From NCBI GenBank assembly GCA_001793235.1, contig MGHM01000020.1, forward strand, positions 1-33,676: 33,676 nt of DNA. Direction: 5' to 3'. The notes below the pieces were generated by a model. It had not been told where the DNA came from and ran no database searches. It worked only from the letters and a program-made list of their open reading frames with translations. This document shows positions 32,224 to 33,676 of the stretch, in pieces. The position numbers and the translations under genes are program-made. Each line of letters starts with the position of its first letter. Position 1 is the first letter of the stretch. The stretch is from Candidatus Woesebacteria bacterium RIFCSPLOWO2_01_FULL_44_24b. GTDB lineage: Bacteria > Patescibacteriota > Microgenomatia > UBA8517.

Positions 32224-33447
32224 CTAAACAGTTTTTAAACTGTTTAAGAAGTCCTGGTTGCTCTCGGTCTTACTGAGCCTCTCAAGAAGAGTTTCAGTGC
32301 GCTCGTCATCAGGCACCATCTCCAGCATTCTTCGAAGTGTATGAATCTTCTTGAGGTTCTCTTCGCCATAGAGGAGCTCCTCCTGTCTGGTTCCCGAGCG
32401 AGACACGTCTATGGCAGGAAATATCCTTCGCTCGGCGAGCTTTCTAGTCATATGAAGCTCCATATTCCCGGTTCCTTTGAACTCCTCATAAATAAGGTCA
32501 TCCATCCTGGAACCCGTTTCAATCAGACACGTTCCGATAATGGTCAGGGATCCACCGTTTTCAATGTTTCTGGCCGCACCAAAAAACTTCTTCGCCGGTT
32601 GCAGAGCCGCGGGGTCAAACCCTCCCGTCAATGTTCTGCCTGAAGTCGGAAGTGCAAGGTTATATGCCCTCGCCATTCTGGTTATCGAGTCCAGCACTAT
32701 AATCACATTACTGCCGCCTTCAACCAGCCTTTTGGCCCGCTCGAGAGCCAGCTCCCCTACTCTTGTTTGATCTTCCGGGTCCTGGTCAAAATTAGACGCT
32801 GCCAAAATTCCCTTGCCTTCGGTAGCTTTTTCAAGATGCCTTTTAATATCCGTTACCTCTTCCGGGCGCTCTCCAATGAGGACTGCCATGAGCATCACGT
32901 CCGGGTGGTTTTTTCCAATGCCCGCGATTATGTCACGAATCAGCCATGTTTTGCCGGCTTTCGGAGGACTCACAATTAGTCCTCTCTGGCCAAACCCGAT
33001 GGGTGAGATAAGGTCCATTATCCTGGTTGTCATCGGCTCTTTACCGGTGGAAAGTTTAATTTGACTGTCCGGGTAAACCGCGAGCAAATCCTCAAATTCG
33101 GCCCGCTCTACCATCTCCCGGGCTTCCTGCCCGTTGATGGTCTCAACCTTCAAAAGCCCCCAATAGCGCTCGTTTTCTTTTGGACGCCTTGCTGCTCCTC
33201 CAATTAAGTCTCCAGTGCGCAAATTAAACCTTCTGATTTGCGATGCAGAAATATATATGTCACGGTCAGAAGCCACAAAAGAAGGTCGCAGGAGCCCGGA
33301 GCCTTCATTGGCAATATCCAGGACGCCTTCAACCATTTCAGTAGGAAGCCCGGAATCCGGCAGCACGCGATCGTCAACCACTAAGGACTTCTCTTCAGTA
33401 GTCGTCATCGCCTCAGGAGTAGTTGTATCGTCCGCTTTCAAAGCCAT
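32224..33447 (-). CDS. rho: Transcription termination factor Rho
   Basis: Hexameric RNA helicase that ends transcription, 407 aa. The RNA-binding domain begins near residue 35 (GVLDIANEGSGLLRPSF, a match to the Rho cold-shock fold). The ATPase core shows Walker A SPPKAGKTWL, the catalytic region LIGERPEEVTD, Walker B VIIVLDSITRMARAYN, the Q-loop LPTSGRTLTGGFDPAAL and the R-loop GTCLIETGSRMDDLIYEEF followed by KGTGNMELHM. All active-site motifs are intact. The N-terminal extension is short compared with Rho proteins that carry insertion domains. It starts at ATG 33447, has its own promoter upstream, and follows a sortase gene. A perfect inverted repeat lies at its 3' end. Confidence 0.95.
   Translation of the reverse strand: MALKADDTTTPEAMTTTEEKSLVVDDRVLPDSGLPTEMVEGVLDIANEGSGLLRPSFVASDRDIYISASQIRRFNLRTGDLIGGAARRPKENERYWGLLKVETINGQEAREMVERAEFEDLLAVYPDSQIKLSTGKEPMTTRIMDLISPIGFGQRGLIVSPPKAGKTWLIRDIIAGIGKNHPDVMLMAVLIGERPEEVTDIKRHLEKATEGKGILAASNFDQDPEDQTRVGELALERAKRLVEGGSNVIIVLDSITRMARAYNLALPTSGRTLTGGFDPAALQPAKKFFGAARNIENGGSLTIIGTCLIETGSRMDDLIYEEFKGTGNMELHMTRKLAERRIFPAIDVSRSGTRQEELLYGEENLKKIHTLRRMLEMVPDDERTETLLERLSKTESNQDFLNSLKTV
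32225..32246 (-). repeat. Inverted repeat at the end of rho
   Basis: TAAACAGTTT and AAACTGTTTA form a perfect 10-bp palindrome with a 2-nt centre, overlapping the last codons and stop of rho. It is AT-rich and has no T-run, so a simple terminator role is uncertain. Confidence 0.5.
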
Positions 33448-33503
33448 TAATAAAATATTATTCGAGGTCTTTTGCCATGTAAATGGAAAATTCGAAGTGA
33501 ATT

Positions 33504-33519
33504 CCGATTTATCAATCGG
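33504..33519 (-). promoter_or_regulatory. 5' hairpin in the rho leader
   Basis: CCGATT and AATCGG pair with a 4-nt loop, placed at the very start of the predicted rho mRNA (RNA start near 33519). A 5'-terminal stem-loop could stabilise the message. Confidence 0.4.
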
Positions 33520-33525
33520 TAACGT

Positions 33526-33553
33526 ATTTTAACATGTAGTGAGGGGTTGTCAA
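33526..33553 (-). promoter_or_regulatory. Promoter of rho, overlapping the sortase stop
   Basis: On the minus strand: consensus TTGACA (33553-33548), a 16-nt spacer, and TAAAAT (33531-33526) with TG one base before it (extended -10). The TGA of the sortase stop codon lies inside TTGACA. The leader to the rho ATG is about 70 nt. Confidence 0.7.
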
Positions 33554-33676
33554 CTGGCGGGCTCGGCGATAACCAGTAATCTCCTTAAAGTTGTCCCCGG
33601 GGGGTCGCAGGTTTGGAGCACCAGCTCTTCTCCGATTGATTCACCAGTTAACCAATGGGTATCATTCGCATCAACT
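33550..33676 (-). CDS. Sortase, C-terminal end (partial)
   Basis: Only the last 42 residues are in the window, in the frame that begins at base 33675. They read VDANDTHWLTGESIGEELVL, then QTCDPPGTTLRRLLVIAEPAS. The L-x-L-Q-T-C strand with the catalytic Cys and, eight residues later, the Arg pair followed by LLVIA is the end of a sortase transpeptidase, which would anchor secreted proteins to the cell surface. The class cannot be decided from this piece; TCDPPGTTxRR resembles class E or related sortases. The giant proteins here have no LPxTG motif, so they are not obvious substrates. The frame runs off the window edge. Confidence 0.75.
   Translation of the reverse strand, partial: VDANDTHWLTGESIGEELVLQTCDPPGTTLRRLLVIAEPAS

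Overview
The window looks like a chromosomal segment from a Patescibacteria/CPR bacterium, probably Microgenomates-like. This rests on small compact genes, a mixed low-to-medium GC content, the standard code with TGA as stop, an AbiEii gene beside a DUF6922-like partner, and a block of LysM/M23 peptidase, Rho and sortase. The lineage is inferred from gene style, not from a marker gene.

Bases 1-12900 (+ strand, one minus-strand NUDIX gene) form a glycan cluster. It holds GT-A glycosyltransferases of one paralogous family, several SAM-methyltransferase-like proteins, a GT-B-like enzyme, and a sugar-modification run: DegT aminotransferase, formyltransferase, methyltransferase, extended SDR, and a glycosyltransferase fused to a nucleotide-sugar dehydrogenase. 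A frameshifted methyltransferase, a NUDIX protein and a cytidylyltransferase-like protein follow. Bases 12900-17352 hold two more glycosyltransferases of the paralogous family. The second is very large, carries a tandemly duplicated extra domain, and is interrupted by a full-length LAGLIDADG intein.

Bases 17357-18430 hold a minus-strand AbiEii-type nucleotidyltransferase and partner between two identical 39-bp direct repeats, one of which is a gene-end remnant. Bases 18529-29468 are the most striking part: two giant genes (2092 and 1428 aa) whose products are about two thirds alternating Ser-X repeat (X = Pro, Ala, Val, sometimes Glu), with phage-like or LamG-like globular domains and a shared C-terminal module. 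That module also occurs as a free 66-aa ORF directly downstream.

Bases 29521-33676 return to housekeeping: tatA, tatA, tatC; then on the minus strand tRNA-Ala(CGC), a LysM/M23 peptidase with a structured leader that may be a c-di-AMP (ydaO-type) riboswitch, rho, and the end of a sortase gene.

Main hypothesis: the glycosyltransferases have a D-x-H metal motif and a C-terminal GG...H block resembling polypeptide GalNAc-transferases, and they lie beside two mucin-like Ser/Pro repeat proteins. This may be a self-contained bacterial mucin-type surface glycoprotein system. A second theme is promoter placement: several -10 boxes end 5-7 nt before the start codon, implying leaderless mRNAs and correcting some gene starts.
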